A DNA stretch of 24,088 nt from a virus: IMG/VR virus record IMGVR_UViG_3300021960_000496, positions 1 to 24,088 of that record. The stretch is one strand, 5' to 3'. The notes beneath the pieces were generated by a model, which was given only the letters and a program-made list of their open reading frames with translations, made no database searches and was not told where the DNA came from. The position numbers and the translations under genes were made by a program. Every line of letters starts with the position of its first letter. The stretch's first letter is position 1. This document shows positions 1 to 7,170 of this stretch, piece after piece.

Positions 1-697
1 TTCCGTGTTGTGTTGTATGTAAATAACCGCTTACAAATTGCCCAGATACTCGTGTCATTCCATAGTGTAAAGGTATAGAAGCACCCGCCTCTGTTGAGTT
101 TTGTAATGCTCCGAACATGTTATTTTCTGTTCTTGCCGCTGAATCTGGAGAACCAGAAACAGGATTTTTAGGTTTTGAGGTAAAAGCAGATATTAACATA
201 TTTAATCCCATCATACCAATACCTATCATCAGTGATGACATAAAAGATCCCATTACTGTAAAGCCTGTTGTCATTACAGAAGCAAAACCCCCAGCTGTTG
301 CACCTATTCCCATTCCTCCACCAGCAGCTGCCAGTTGCGCAGATAAGCCTACAGCATAAGGCACAGCAATAGCAATAGCAATTAAGGCTATCGCCATAAC
401 AATCGTTCCTCCTTTACCGCCACCTCCAGCAATAATAGGAGTAATATAAATAGTTTCTCCCTGTTTAGGGCGTTTTACATTTTGTATGTCAGAAGTAATA
501 CAATTAAATTTTTGATCTACTAAGCCTACACACTCTTCTATTTCACCTATTTCAATTCTACGAAGATAATTAGCAAAGCGCGGATGCACTCCTTTAAGAT
601 ATAGTACAATATCTGAATAGGTAGTTATGTCAACTTCATAACTATCTTGTTCAAAATATTTTTTATAGGCAGAATGAAATTTTACATTAACCTTCAA
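1..697 (-). CDS. Lambda I-like tail assembly protein (TAPI), 3' end beyond window
   Basis: The frame is open from a TTG at 697 to the window edge, giving 232 codons without a stop. TTG is preferred because GAGG lies 9 nt upstream and no earlier in-frame start exists; the first in-frame ATG is about 100 codons in. Residues 1-88 look like the small ubiquitin-like N-terminal domain of lambda gpI relatives and end in the typical ITPIIAGGGGKGG stretch. A long hydrophobic, glycine-rich segment follows (about 98-170). The visible C-terminal part carries the family pattern N..FG..N....G..IPL.YG, then V.G (about 192-224). In lambda, gpI acts in tail-tip assembly next to J. The gene overlaps the JAB gene by 11 nt. 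Family assignment is from remembered motifs and gene order; the C-terminus is not visible. Confidence 0.82.
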   Translation of the reverse strand, partial: MKVNVKFHSAYKKYFEQDSYEVDITTYSDIVLYLKGVHPRFANYLRRIEIGEIEECVGLVDQKFNCITSDIQNVKRPKQGETIYITPIIAGGGGKGGTIVMAIALIAIAIAVPYAVGLSAQLAAAGGGMGIGATAGGFASVMTTGFTVMGSFMSSLMIGIGMMGLNMLISAFTSKPKNPVSGSPDSAARTENNMFGALQNSTEAGASIPLHYGMTRVSGQFVSGYLHTTQHG

Positions 698-1058
698 GAT
701 GTTTTTCCTCAAACCGATCAAATTTTAAAGCATTTACCTTATTATCATACCAGTATATAAAAAATTTCTCGCCGAAACCAACCAAAAATTTATACTCTTG
801 GAAAGCAGCCCCAATTTTATCTTCTTTACTTGGAATCGGATTATCATCACCTGGATGTGAGTGAAAAATTCCCCAAATCTGTTCATCATACTGAATTAAA
901 GCACCAGGGTCTAAAATAAAACTTAAAGTAGGTTCACTACTTAAATTTAAGCAGGGAACATAACTAAAGTCTTTTAAAATTAAACCACACGCTTCTCTAG
1001 GATAATCTCTAAGTGAGTGTTTTCCTAACTCTTGTTTTAATTCGGCATATTTATCCAT
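687..1058 (-). CDS. JAMM/JAB (Mov34/MPN) metallopeptidase, half of a split lambda K
   Basis: A 123-residue protein with a complete JAMM zinc motif: Glu22 (REACGLIL), His66-x-His68 in GIFHSHPG, Ser77 and Asp80 in PIPSKED. This is the JAB domain found at the N-terminus of lambda tail protein K, where it is fused to NlpC/P60; here it stands alone at domain length. Such domains are thought to work in tail-tip maturation or cell-wall entry, but the substrate is not known. Its start overlaps the end of the NlpC/P60 gene by 22 nt, and its end overlaps the I-like gene, so translation is probably coupled. All metal ligands are present, which supports activity. Fold assignment is secure; the role in the tail is inferred from position between L-like and I-like genes. 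Confidence 0.9.
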   Translation of the reverse strand: MDKYAELKQELGKHSLRDYPREACGLILKDFSYVPCLNLSSEPTLSFILDPGALIQYDEQIWGIFHSHPGDDNPIPSKEDKIGAAFQEYKFLVGFGEKFFIYWYDNKVNALKFDRFEEKHLEG

Positions 1059-1519
1059 CTAACTATTCCTGTTGTGTATTGTTTATACCAGCGACCGTAG
1101 GGAGCAATCCAACTGGTATGATCTATCATAATTTGTAAAATTTTATTATCGCCTACATATAAAGCACAATGGTTAGTAACATTAGTAGAGCCAATACTCA
1201 TTAAAACTATATCATATTTTTGTGGAGAAGTTACCGATTTCCACCCAAATTCCGTTGTAGCTGCTTTATGCATCCATTGTTCAGTAGTTTTTGAATACCA
1301 ATCTTCATCAACAATATTACAAAAATCTGAAGTAGTATATGGTATGTCAATACCTAGTTGCTCCTTGTAAATTAATCTACAAAGATTGAAACAGTCTATT
1401 CCTGTTTTAGTAGAGGTGCCTAAGTGTAAATAAGGTAGTCCAAGATATTTTTTATACCAAGGACTTATGTCTATAGGCTGCGTAGATACACTCTGACCAG
1501 TTAGAGCTAATGTGCTCAT
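1037..1519 (-). CDS. NlpC/P60-family peptidase, second half of a split lambda K
   Basis: A 160-residue protein with the NlpC/P60 layout: YLHLG then GIDCFNLCRLIY with the likely nucleophile Cys43, followed by LGIDIP, then NHCALYVGDNKILQ with the likely base His117, and a possible third residue near His134. The family cleaves peptide bonds in peptidoglycan, and in lambda K it forms the C-terminal part of a tail protein. The ATG at 1519 is preceded by a purine-rich GAGGGG about 13 nt upstream, and it is the only in-frame ATG before the conserved core. It overlaps the upstream paralogue by 68 nt in another frame, so the first 22 residues double as coding sequence. Catalytic residues look intact; enzymatic activity itself is inferred. 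Confidence 0.85.
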   Translation of the reverse strand: MSTLALTGQSVSTQPIDISPWYKKYLGLPYLHLGTSTKTGIDCFNLCRLIYKEQLGIDIPYTTSDFCNIVDEDWYSKTTEQWMHKAATTEFGWKSVTSPQKYDIVLMSIGSTNVTNHCALYVGDNKILQIMIDHTSWIAPYGRWYKQYTTGIVRWINMPN

Positions 1520-1865
1520 ATTTTGAGTAATTCCCCTCTTCTAAATGTAACATATTATAAGGCAACATAAACATACCAAAATGAATTGGAAAATTTAACC
1601 TTGGTGATTTAAATAATATTACATCACAATCTTGTAACTCTGTCAACGGAACTTTTATTCCGTGTTTTAATGCCCAGGTATCAATGTCTTCAAGAGTTAT
1701 TTGTTTCATCCAACGAGCATTAGTTATGTTAGAAGGAACTAATTCTTTAATACAGTCTATGCCTAACTCTTTTTTAAAGAACTCATGGATAATTGTTATG
1801 CAGTTTAGTCCTGATTCATAAGAGTGTGGAATTCCTAAATAATTTATTATATTTTCTCGTACCAT
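1452..1865 (-). CDS. Second NlpC/P60-like protein, diverged paralogue
   Basis: A 137-residue protein with the same plan as its downstream neighbour: NYLGIPHSYESGLNCITIIHEFFKK with Cys22 at the nucleophile position, then KELGID, later DVILFKSP and PIHFGMFM with His95 in the catalytic position, followed by LHLEEG. Overall identity to the neighbour is low but motif order and spacing match, so an old duplication of an NlpC/P60 domain is likely. Its start overlaps the radical SAM gene by 19 nt, and its end overlaps the other NlpC/P60 gene by 68 nt. It lacks the canonical DC pair (NC instead), so activity is less sure than for the neighbour. It could be a structural pseudo-peptidase. Confidence 0.72.
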   Translation of the reverse strand: MVRENIINYLGIPHSYESGLNCITIIHEFFKKELGIDCIKELVPSNITNARWMKQITLEDIDTWALKHGIKVPLTELQDCDVILFKSPRLNFPIHFGMFMLPYNMLHLEEGNYSKYEHISSNWSECIYAAYRHKSLV

Positions 1866-3031
1866 TCTGCTAATTCCGGGTAGGTTTTTACGAAAGAAGT
1901 ATTGTTAAGTGAGTCTACTTCTGTATTATATTTTTTAAACTCTTTAAGTAAAATATCTTTATTACCAATATCTTTATTTAGATAGCTTAAAGTTTTATCA
2001 ATAGTTTCTAATTCACTAGTATTTAATGATATTTTTCTTTTTAAAATATCAAATTTTTTATTTATTTTATCTTTTATACTATCTGGTAACAATCGCATAT
2101 CAAAATAAGTAGGGGAAACTAAAATACTTAAATAAGTCGCAATATTTAAAGTTTTCATATGGGCTATCAATTCAGGTGTTGTCAAAATACTATATATTGA
2201 AGTAGTACAACTTAAAGTATTTACATATTTTTTAGTTTTTAGTAAGTTAGTCTCAAAAGTGTCCCAATTAAAGTTAGTTCTTCCATACTCAGAATGTTGT
2301 TTATAGCCATCTACGCTGGGCCACAAACTTACTTTATCAAAATGGCTCCATAGTTCAAAAACATCACAATTTTTATATTTGAGAGTACTCAAATTTGTAT
2401 TATAAGTTAATTCAACATCTGTCTTATTATTATCAATGAACCATTGCAAAAGCTTATAATGTCCATCCATTATAAGAGGCTCACCCCCTGCAAAATAAAA
2501 GTATTTAACAGAATGTTTAATTTTATCTAAATAAGTCCAAAAATCAGGAGAGTCTGTATAATAATCTTCTAACTGAGCGGGATAGTTTTTAAATTTAGAA
2601 ATTTTTAATGAATCTTTAAACCAAGTAGAAGAGGCATAGGGACCGCAGATTCTACATTTAAAGTTACATTTATTTCCAAATCTTATATCTAAATAAATAG
2701 GATGATTTACTATGGAACCATCACTTTTAGTATGTTTTTGTAGATTAGCAAACTTACCAAAACGTTTGTTTACTTGTTGCCTATTAGATTCCCCCCCTAA
2801 TTCTTCAAGATCATAACAAGCTTTTTTACACTCTTTTGGGTATTTATTAGATAAGAATTGTTTTCTAGCACTTTTATATTTATCATTATTAAAAATTGTA
2901 GAAATATCATCTTTATATGTTGCCATAATAGATTCAGGTTTATTATCTGTATCTGTATGACAGCATAAACGATATTTTCCGCTTACATCGCCGTACAAAT
3001 GCATCCAAGGTAAAATACAACCTTTTATCAT
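1847..3031 (-). CDS. Radical SAM protein, twitch/SPASM-like, function unknown
   Basis: A 394-residue protein with a clear radical SAM core. RFGNKCNFKCRIC gives Cys122, Cys126 and Cys129 (CX3CX2C) for the 4Fe-4S cluster that binds S-adenosylmethionine, and FAGGEPLI at about 180-187 is the SAM-binding GGEP motif. NTNLS (211-215) and PSVDGY (238-243) are further core strands. Extra cysteines near the N-terminus (CILPW, LCCHTD, CKKACYD) suggest a second cluster of the twitch/SPASM kind. This type of protein recurs in marine phage genomes without a proven substrate. The start overlaps the stop of the L-like gene as TAATG, and the end overlaps an NlpC/P60 gene, so it belongs to the tail-tip transcript. 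A peptide-modifying role is possible but only inferred. Confidence 0.9.
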   Translation of the reverse strand: MIKGCILPWMHLYGDVSGKYRLCCHTDTDNKPESIMATYKDDISTIFNNDKYKSARKQFLSNKYPKECKKACYDLEELGGESNRQQVNKRFGKFANLQKHTKSDGSIVNHPIYLDIRFGNKCNFKCRICGPYASSTWFKDSLKISKFKNYPAQLEDYYTDSPDFWTYLDKIKHSVKYFYFAGGEPLIMDGHYKLLQWFIDNNKTDVELTYNTNLSTLKYKNCDVFELWSHFDKVSLWPSVDGYKQHSEYGRTNFNWDTFETNLLKTKKYVNTLSCTTSIYSILTTPELIAHMKTLNIATYLSILVSPTYFDMRLLPDSIKDKINKKFDILKRKISLNTSELETIDKTLSYLNKDIGNKDILLKEFKKYNTEVDSLNNTSFVKTYPELAEWYEKI

Positions 3032-5517
3032 TACGCCCTTGGAATTGTTCTACCTGTAGCAGGGAATCCGCCGAAATGAATTTGATTATTTCTAATCGTG
3101 CAAGCTTCTAAACTTTTTGAACATATATCTCCGATTGCAGAAGCAGCTATCTCGTTGTCTGCACCGATAGGATTAGCATTACTTTTTAAAGATGTAGTTC
3201 CTGGAATAGGTAATTCTCCTGGTCCAGGATATTGACATTCTTCACCTTTATAAATCCATTGACAAGTATTTTTATAGTATTTTCTTTTTGGCACTACAAT
3301 TTTAAAATACTGCAACCACGAAACCAAACCAAAAGTAGCAGTAGTAATATTTAAAGATTCTAATTCATTAATTTTAAAAATATCTTCTACATAAGACTCA
3401 ACGTCTGCATCAACATTAACAATAAAAACTGAATCACCAATTGAAGTAGAAGAAGATAGTGGATTACTTAAGAATAATAGCCTATTTTCCTCAATAGATT
3501 GAATAGTAGCTTCTGTATCTCCTACAGAAGATTTTACATTGTCTCCTACTCGATAAGGCATAGCATTAACAACTTCAACTACATTTGATGTAATACTTTT
3601 GACACTACTATACTCTGGCCAATGATCTAAAAAGTTCATAAAAGTAGTCTTAATTTCTACTACGCCTCCTAGTAAATCTCTGGAATCTTGTTTAAGCTCC
3701 GTCCAACTTCCATTAACTAATGTTGTTTGATTTTTATCAAAAGATGCATTTGCTTTTCCGTAATAATTTACTATATCTGCAGAATACGATAAACCGTTAG
3801 CTCTTGCTCTTGTTAATGTGTCAAAAGCTTCATCTCCCACAGAACCTACATCAGCAGGATTTTTATTTACCGTGCGTGGATCAATTCCGTGAACAAGCTC
3901 ATTATTAACTAAAGCTACGGTAGAGTTAGAAGAATTATTACCTGATATAAAAGGATCTTCTACAAGAGAAGAAAGAATATTATCAATATTAAAAGCAGAA
4001 AGAGTTACTTCACTAATTTTACCATCAGAACTAGTATCAATAGAAGAAACATTTAAAGGATAAGGAGAATATGATTGTCCGTCATATGTAACATTATATT
4101 GTAAATCTGAAACATAATCCCCATTAATTTCTGCTATACGGAAAGGAAAGTTTAAAGGCCAAGCTAATCCAGCACCTTGCTCAGTAGGATTACCGTTTTC
4201 ATTAGGAGGATACCACTCTCCTGGATAATATATAGAAATAAGCCTAACAATAGGATTCTGTGTAAACGCATTCTTTTCTTTAATAAAAGGAGAGGGAACT
4301 AAAGATGAAATAGTTGTAGTAGCTGTAGTTTCTTCTCCCGTAAACACAGCAGGATTAAAAGGTTGAGATTGAATATTAGCTGTTTGTACCAACACCGCAA
4401 CATTTGTAGCAACTGCTAGTTCTACGTTTGTTTGATTTTCTCTTGTTAGTGTAACTGTTGCATAAGAGTTAGCCTGCGTTGTTTGTTCAGGAAAAGTATA
4501 AAAACCGTTATCGTCTTCAGTTGAAACATATTCTTGCTTACTAGAATATTTTAAATCGTCAATATGACCGTTAAAAGGATCTCCAGAAGAGAATAAGGTG
4601 CTTGATCTACCTATCTCTATAGGCCCACTAATAGTACTTTCTGCGTTACCTGTATAAGTAGTAGAAGCAACACGAGTATTTGCAACGTAAAGACTAAGAG
4701 TATTAGAAGTAGTATTATTGACAATAGCTACATGATAGAAAGATTCTGCATTTACATTACCACCATAAATTTCAATATTAGTAGCTGCATCACCATTACC
4801 CGCAGGATCTATATATACAAAGCCTACATTAGAATTAGCACCTACAAACTTAAGAGCATAGTAGTTTTCTGTACCAGCATCTACTCTAGAAAAAATAGTT
4901 GAGTTAGCAGTAGTACCAGAAGCCAGTCTCATTTGCACTTCAATAGTGCTATCTCGTTCTAGAAACTTAAAATCATCGTTGGAAGGAATAGAAAGATAAT
5001 CTCCAGCCCCATCAAGTAATAAAGAAGCAGTGCCAAACTTTTTCTGCGCAGTATCAAGTTGAGCATCTCCATTAAAAGTAATAGTTTGTTGTTTTATAGG
5101 AGAAGCATCAGTAGTAGTTGTAGCTTCATCAGCCCCGTTAAAATTTAAAAGAAGATTTGATTTAGAAAGATCTACTACGTACTCATCTGTATTAATTAAA
5201 ACATTACCAACAGCTATGTGTACTTCTGTATTAGAATTAGCAGTTATTCCTGTAAAGAATACATTATAAGAAGTAGTAGTATCATAATATGTTATATCTG
5301 ATACAATACGAGTAACTGCAGAATTAGAGGTAATTGTTTCTGTGGCGTAAAACTCTTGTCTGACATTATTAAGTTTTACTTTTAATAAGTTATTAGCTAA
5401 ATCAACATTAGCAATATAGGCTTCTGTACCGGTAGTAGTGCCTAAAATAACATTGCCACTTATAAAACCAGTAGCATCTGCAACAGTTAAAATATAATCA
5501 TAATTACGGGCAGTCAT
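3031..5517 (-). CDS. Lambda L-like minor tail protein with inserted LamG domain
   Basis: An 828-residue tail-tip protein. The C-terminal half resembles lambda gpL: TYDGQSYSPYPL (477-488), FNIDNILSSL, TCQWIYKGEECQYPGPG (751-767), DICSKSLEACTIRNN (797-811) and FGGFP (815-819). Four cysteines (752, 761, 799, 806) match the ligands that hold the 4Fe-4S cluster known for gpL relatives. Residues about 121-330 form a LamG/concanavalin-A-like domain (LLLNFNGAD, SLLLDGAGDYLSI, YHVAIV, EIGRSS, GHIDDLKYS). Residues about 640-705 look like a further small beta insertion absent from lambda. The protein is over three times the length of lambda gpL. AAGAGGT about 10 nt upstream supports the ATG. It probably sits at the tail tip; LamG could bind host glycans, but that is inference. 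Confidence 0.85.
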   Translation of the reverse strand: MTARNYDYILTVADATGFISGNVILGTTTGTEAYIANVDLANNLLKVKLNNVRQEFYATETITSNSAVTRIVSDITYYDTTTSYNVFFTGITANSNTEVHIAVGNVLINTDEYVVDLSKSNLLLNFNGADEATTTTDASPIKQQTITFNGDAQLDTAQKKFGTASLLLDGAGDYLSIPSNDDFKFLERDSTIEVQMRLASGTTANSTIFSRVDAGTENYYALKFVGANSNVGFVYIDPAGNGDAATNIEIYGGNVNAESFYHVAIVNNTTSNTLSLYVANTRVASTTYTGNAESTISGPIEIGRSSTLFSSGDPFNGHIDDLKYSSKQEYVSTEDDNGFYTFPEQTTQANSYATVTLTRENQTNVELAVATNVAVLVQTANIQSQPFNPAVFTGEETTATTTISSLVPSPFIKEKNAFTQNPIVRLISIYYPGEWYPPNENGNPTEQGAGLAWPLNFPFRIAEINGDYVSDLQYNVTYDGQSYSPYPLNVSSIDTSSDGKISEVTLSAFNIDNILSSLVEDPFISGNNSSNSTVALVNNELVHGIDPRTVNKNPADVGSVGDEAFDTLTRARANGLSYSADIVNYYGKANASFDKNQTTLVNGSWTELKQDSRDLLGGVVEIKTTFMNFLDHWPEYSSVKSITSNVVEVVNAMPYRVGDNVKSSVGDTEATIQSIEENRLLFLSNPLSSSTSIGDSVFIVNVDADVESYVEDIFKINELESLNITTATFGLVSWLQYFKIVVPKRKYYKNTCQWIYKGEECQYPGPGELPIPGTTSLKSNANPIGADNEIAASAIGDICSKSLEACTIRNNQIHFGGFPATGRTIPRA
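4811..4839 (-). repeat. 29-bp perfect repeat inside LamG coding region (copy 1)
   Basis: Exactly the same 29 bases recur at 6308-6336, in the same orientation and reading frame, inside the LamG domain of the M-like gene. They encode the shared peptide ANSNVGFVYI. A second shared block of 23 bases lies at 5059-5081 and 6553-6575. The flanking sequence is diverged, so this marks homology between the two LamG modules. Confidence 0.9.
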
Positions 5518-7170
5518 TTAATCAAAGACCTCTTGAAGATTAAAAGAAACAGTGTAAAAGTTTTGAGTAAGATTAGCTCCCGCAGATAAAACTTGTTCTA
5601 TTTGCAAAGGACCAGAAAATCTTGAAGTAATTGTACCAGACTCATTCAAATGTGACAAGTCAAATGTGAAAGCTTCGTGTTCTCCGCTTCGAGCATTGTA
5701 AAAGTTTTCTATCGCAGTTTTTTCAACACCAGTAATATTTGTATAAGATAAAGAATACTGCCGTTTAGATCTACGTGATTTTAAACGACGTTTTTCATAA
5801 CCAGATTGAGAAGTAAAAGTAGCTACGTCAAACTGTTTAGAAGTACTAAATCCTTTATCTGGTTTTCTATCTGCCATAGAAGAAAAACGATCTAGAGAGG
5901 TAATTTCTGCGTCAAATACACGAATCGAAAGAGTCTCGCCGTCTTCGTTAACACCTTTGTCAATACCAGAACCAAGAGGAGCACCGCCTATAACTGTAGG
6001 AGCTGTATTTGCTGGCTCAATTCCGTTTCCATAGTAACGACGAGCCCGAGATATACGCAGAGCGTCTATATGACCATTTAGCGGTTCTCCGGTAGTGTTA
6101 AAAGAACCAGTCCTACCAATTTCTGTAGCTCCTCCCATAGTTTGTCCCGCTACGTTAGCTCCAAGATAGCCATTTGCTACTAATACGTTATTAACATACA
6201 ACATAACATTATTAGTAGAATCATCCCGAGATACCGCTACGTGATAAGATATAGCTCCATTTACATTACCGCCATATAGCTCTATATTAGCATCATTTGT
6301 TTGATCAATATATACAAAGCCTACATTAGAATTAGCTCCTACTACGCGGAGAGAATAATAACGATTAATAGATTCAAATTTAGATAAGATAGAGGCATTA
6401 GTAGTAACATCAGCAGCAACATTAAAATATGTCTCAATAGTCATATCATCCGTAAGAAAAGTAAAGTCAGTAGAAGCAGCAATAGATAAGTAATCTCCTG
6501 TACCATCAAGTTTTAAAGAAGAATCTCCAAATACTTTATCTGCCGTTGCTAATTGAGCATCTCCATTAAAAGTAACTGTATGGGCGCTATCGCTTGCATC
6601 TGTAGTAGTAGTAGCTCCGTTTGTTCCATCAAAATTTAGTAGTAGCTTTGTAGCGGTATTATCACCAATATCAATACCCGCAGTTCCTAAAGTAATTGAT
6701 GGAAAAGTAAAAGCACTAGAACGTTGTAGTACGCCTCCTAAAAATACCATAATTTCTGTTGCAGAAGAAACATTAACACCTGAAGGGATAGCAAACGTTT
6801 CTGTGTTAGCATTAACTACATAGGTATTACTGTCTACGGTAGTAGCTGTTGTATTAGAATAGTCTACGCTTCTTACAGAAGGAAAAGATCTTGTTAAACG
6901 AAAACGCTCGGGAAGAGAAATAGTTTTAACAATAAGTTCTGTAGCGTTAGGAGCAGTCACAAAGTTAATTGATTGTCCTGCGTTAGCTAAGTCATATGTA
7001 GAGGTTTGTTGGAGCGCTCCATCTAAGAAAGCTGTTACTTCACCTTTATGAGCTACAGTAGTAGGTAAGTTAAAATAAGTTCTTGATGCTCCTGTACTAG
7101 AATAAGTAACTTCAGCTACGACAGGAAAAGCTGTTACTGGAGCAGTCGCATCACTAGGGTAAGTAGCCAT
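5518..7170 (-). CDS. Lambda M-like minor tail protein with LamG domain
   Basis: A 550-residue protein placed directly after the tape measure gene, the position of lambda M. The C-terminal domain (about 444-550) has the M/DUF2460-like pattern: RRSKRQYSLSYTNIT, then IENFYNARSGEHEAFTFDL, and a final beta hairpin. The N-terminal part holds two copies of a short beta module with FLDGALQQTSTYDL (48-61) and FLGGVLQRSSAFTF (143-156), common in phage tail proteins. Residues about 174-385 are a LamG domain (KLLLNFDGTN, SLKLDGTGDYLSI, EIGRTGSF, LNGHIDALRISRARRYY) closely related to the one in the L-like protein. Start is ATG, overlapping the tape measure stop as TAATG. It likely forms the distal tail end; LamG binding is inferred. 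Confidence 0.8.
   Translation of the reverse strand: MATYPSDATAPVTAFPVVAEVTYSSTGASRTYFNLPTTVAHKGEVTAFLDGALQQTSTYDLANAGQSINFVTAPNATELIVKTISLPERFRLTRSFPSVRSVDYSNTTATTVDSNTYVVNANTETFAIPSGVNVSSATEIMVFLGGVLQRSSAFTFPSITLGTAGIDIGDNTATKLLLNFDGTNGATTTTDASDSAHTVTFNGDAQLATADKVFGDSSLKLDGTGDYLSIAASTDFTFLTDDMTIETYFNVAADVTTNASILSKFESINRYYSLRVVGANSNVGFVYIDQTNDANIELYGGNVNGAISYHVAVSRDDSTNNVMLYVNNVLVANGYLGANVAGQTMGGATEIGRTGSFNTTGEPLNGHIDALRISRARRYYGNGIEPANTAPTVIGGAPLGSGIDKGVNEDGETLSIRVFDAEITSLDRFSSMADRKPDKGFSTSKQFDVATFTSQSGYEKRRLKSRRSKRQYSLSYTNITGVEKTAIENFYNARSGEHEAFTFDLSHLNESGTITSRFSGPLQIEQVLSAGANLTQNFYTVSFNLQEVFD
6308..6336 (-). repeat. 29-bp perfect repeat inside LamG coding region (copy 2)
   Basis: Identical to 4811-4839. 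It lies at the equivalent point of the LamG fold in the M-like protein. With the 23-base match at 6553-6575 (partner 5059-5081) it indicates a duplication or recombination between adjacent tail genes rather than two independent acquisitions. Confidence 0.9.

Noticed and set aside
117-359. Plus-strand frame of 80 codons, proline and isoleucine rich
   Set aside because: Mirror of the Gly/Ala-rich segment of the I-like gene on the minus strand; no Shine-Dalgarno.
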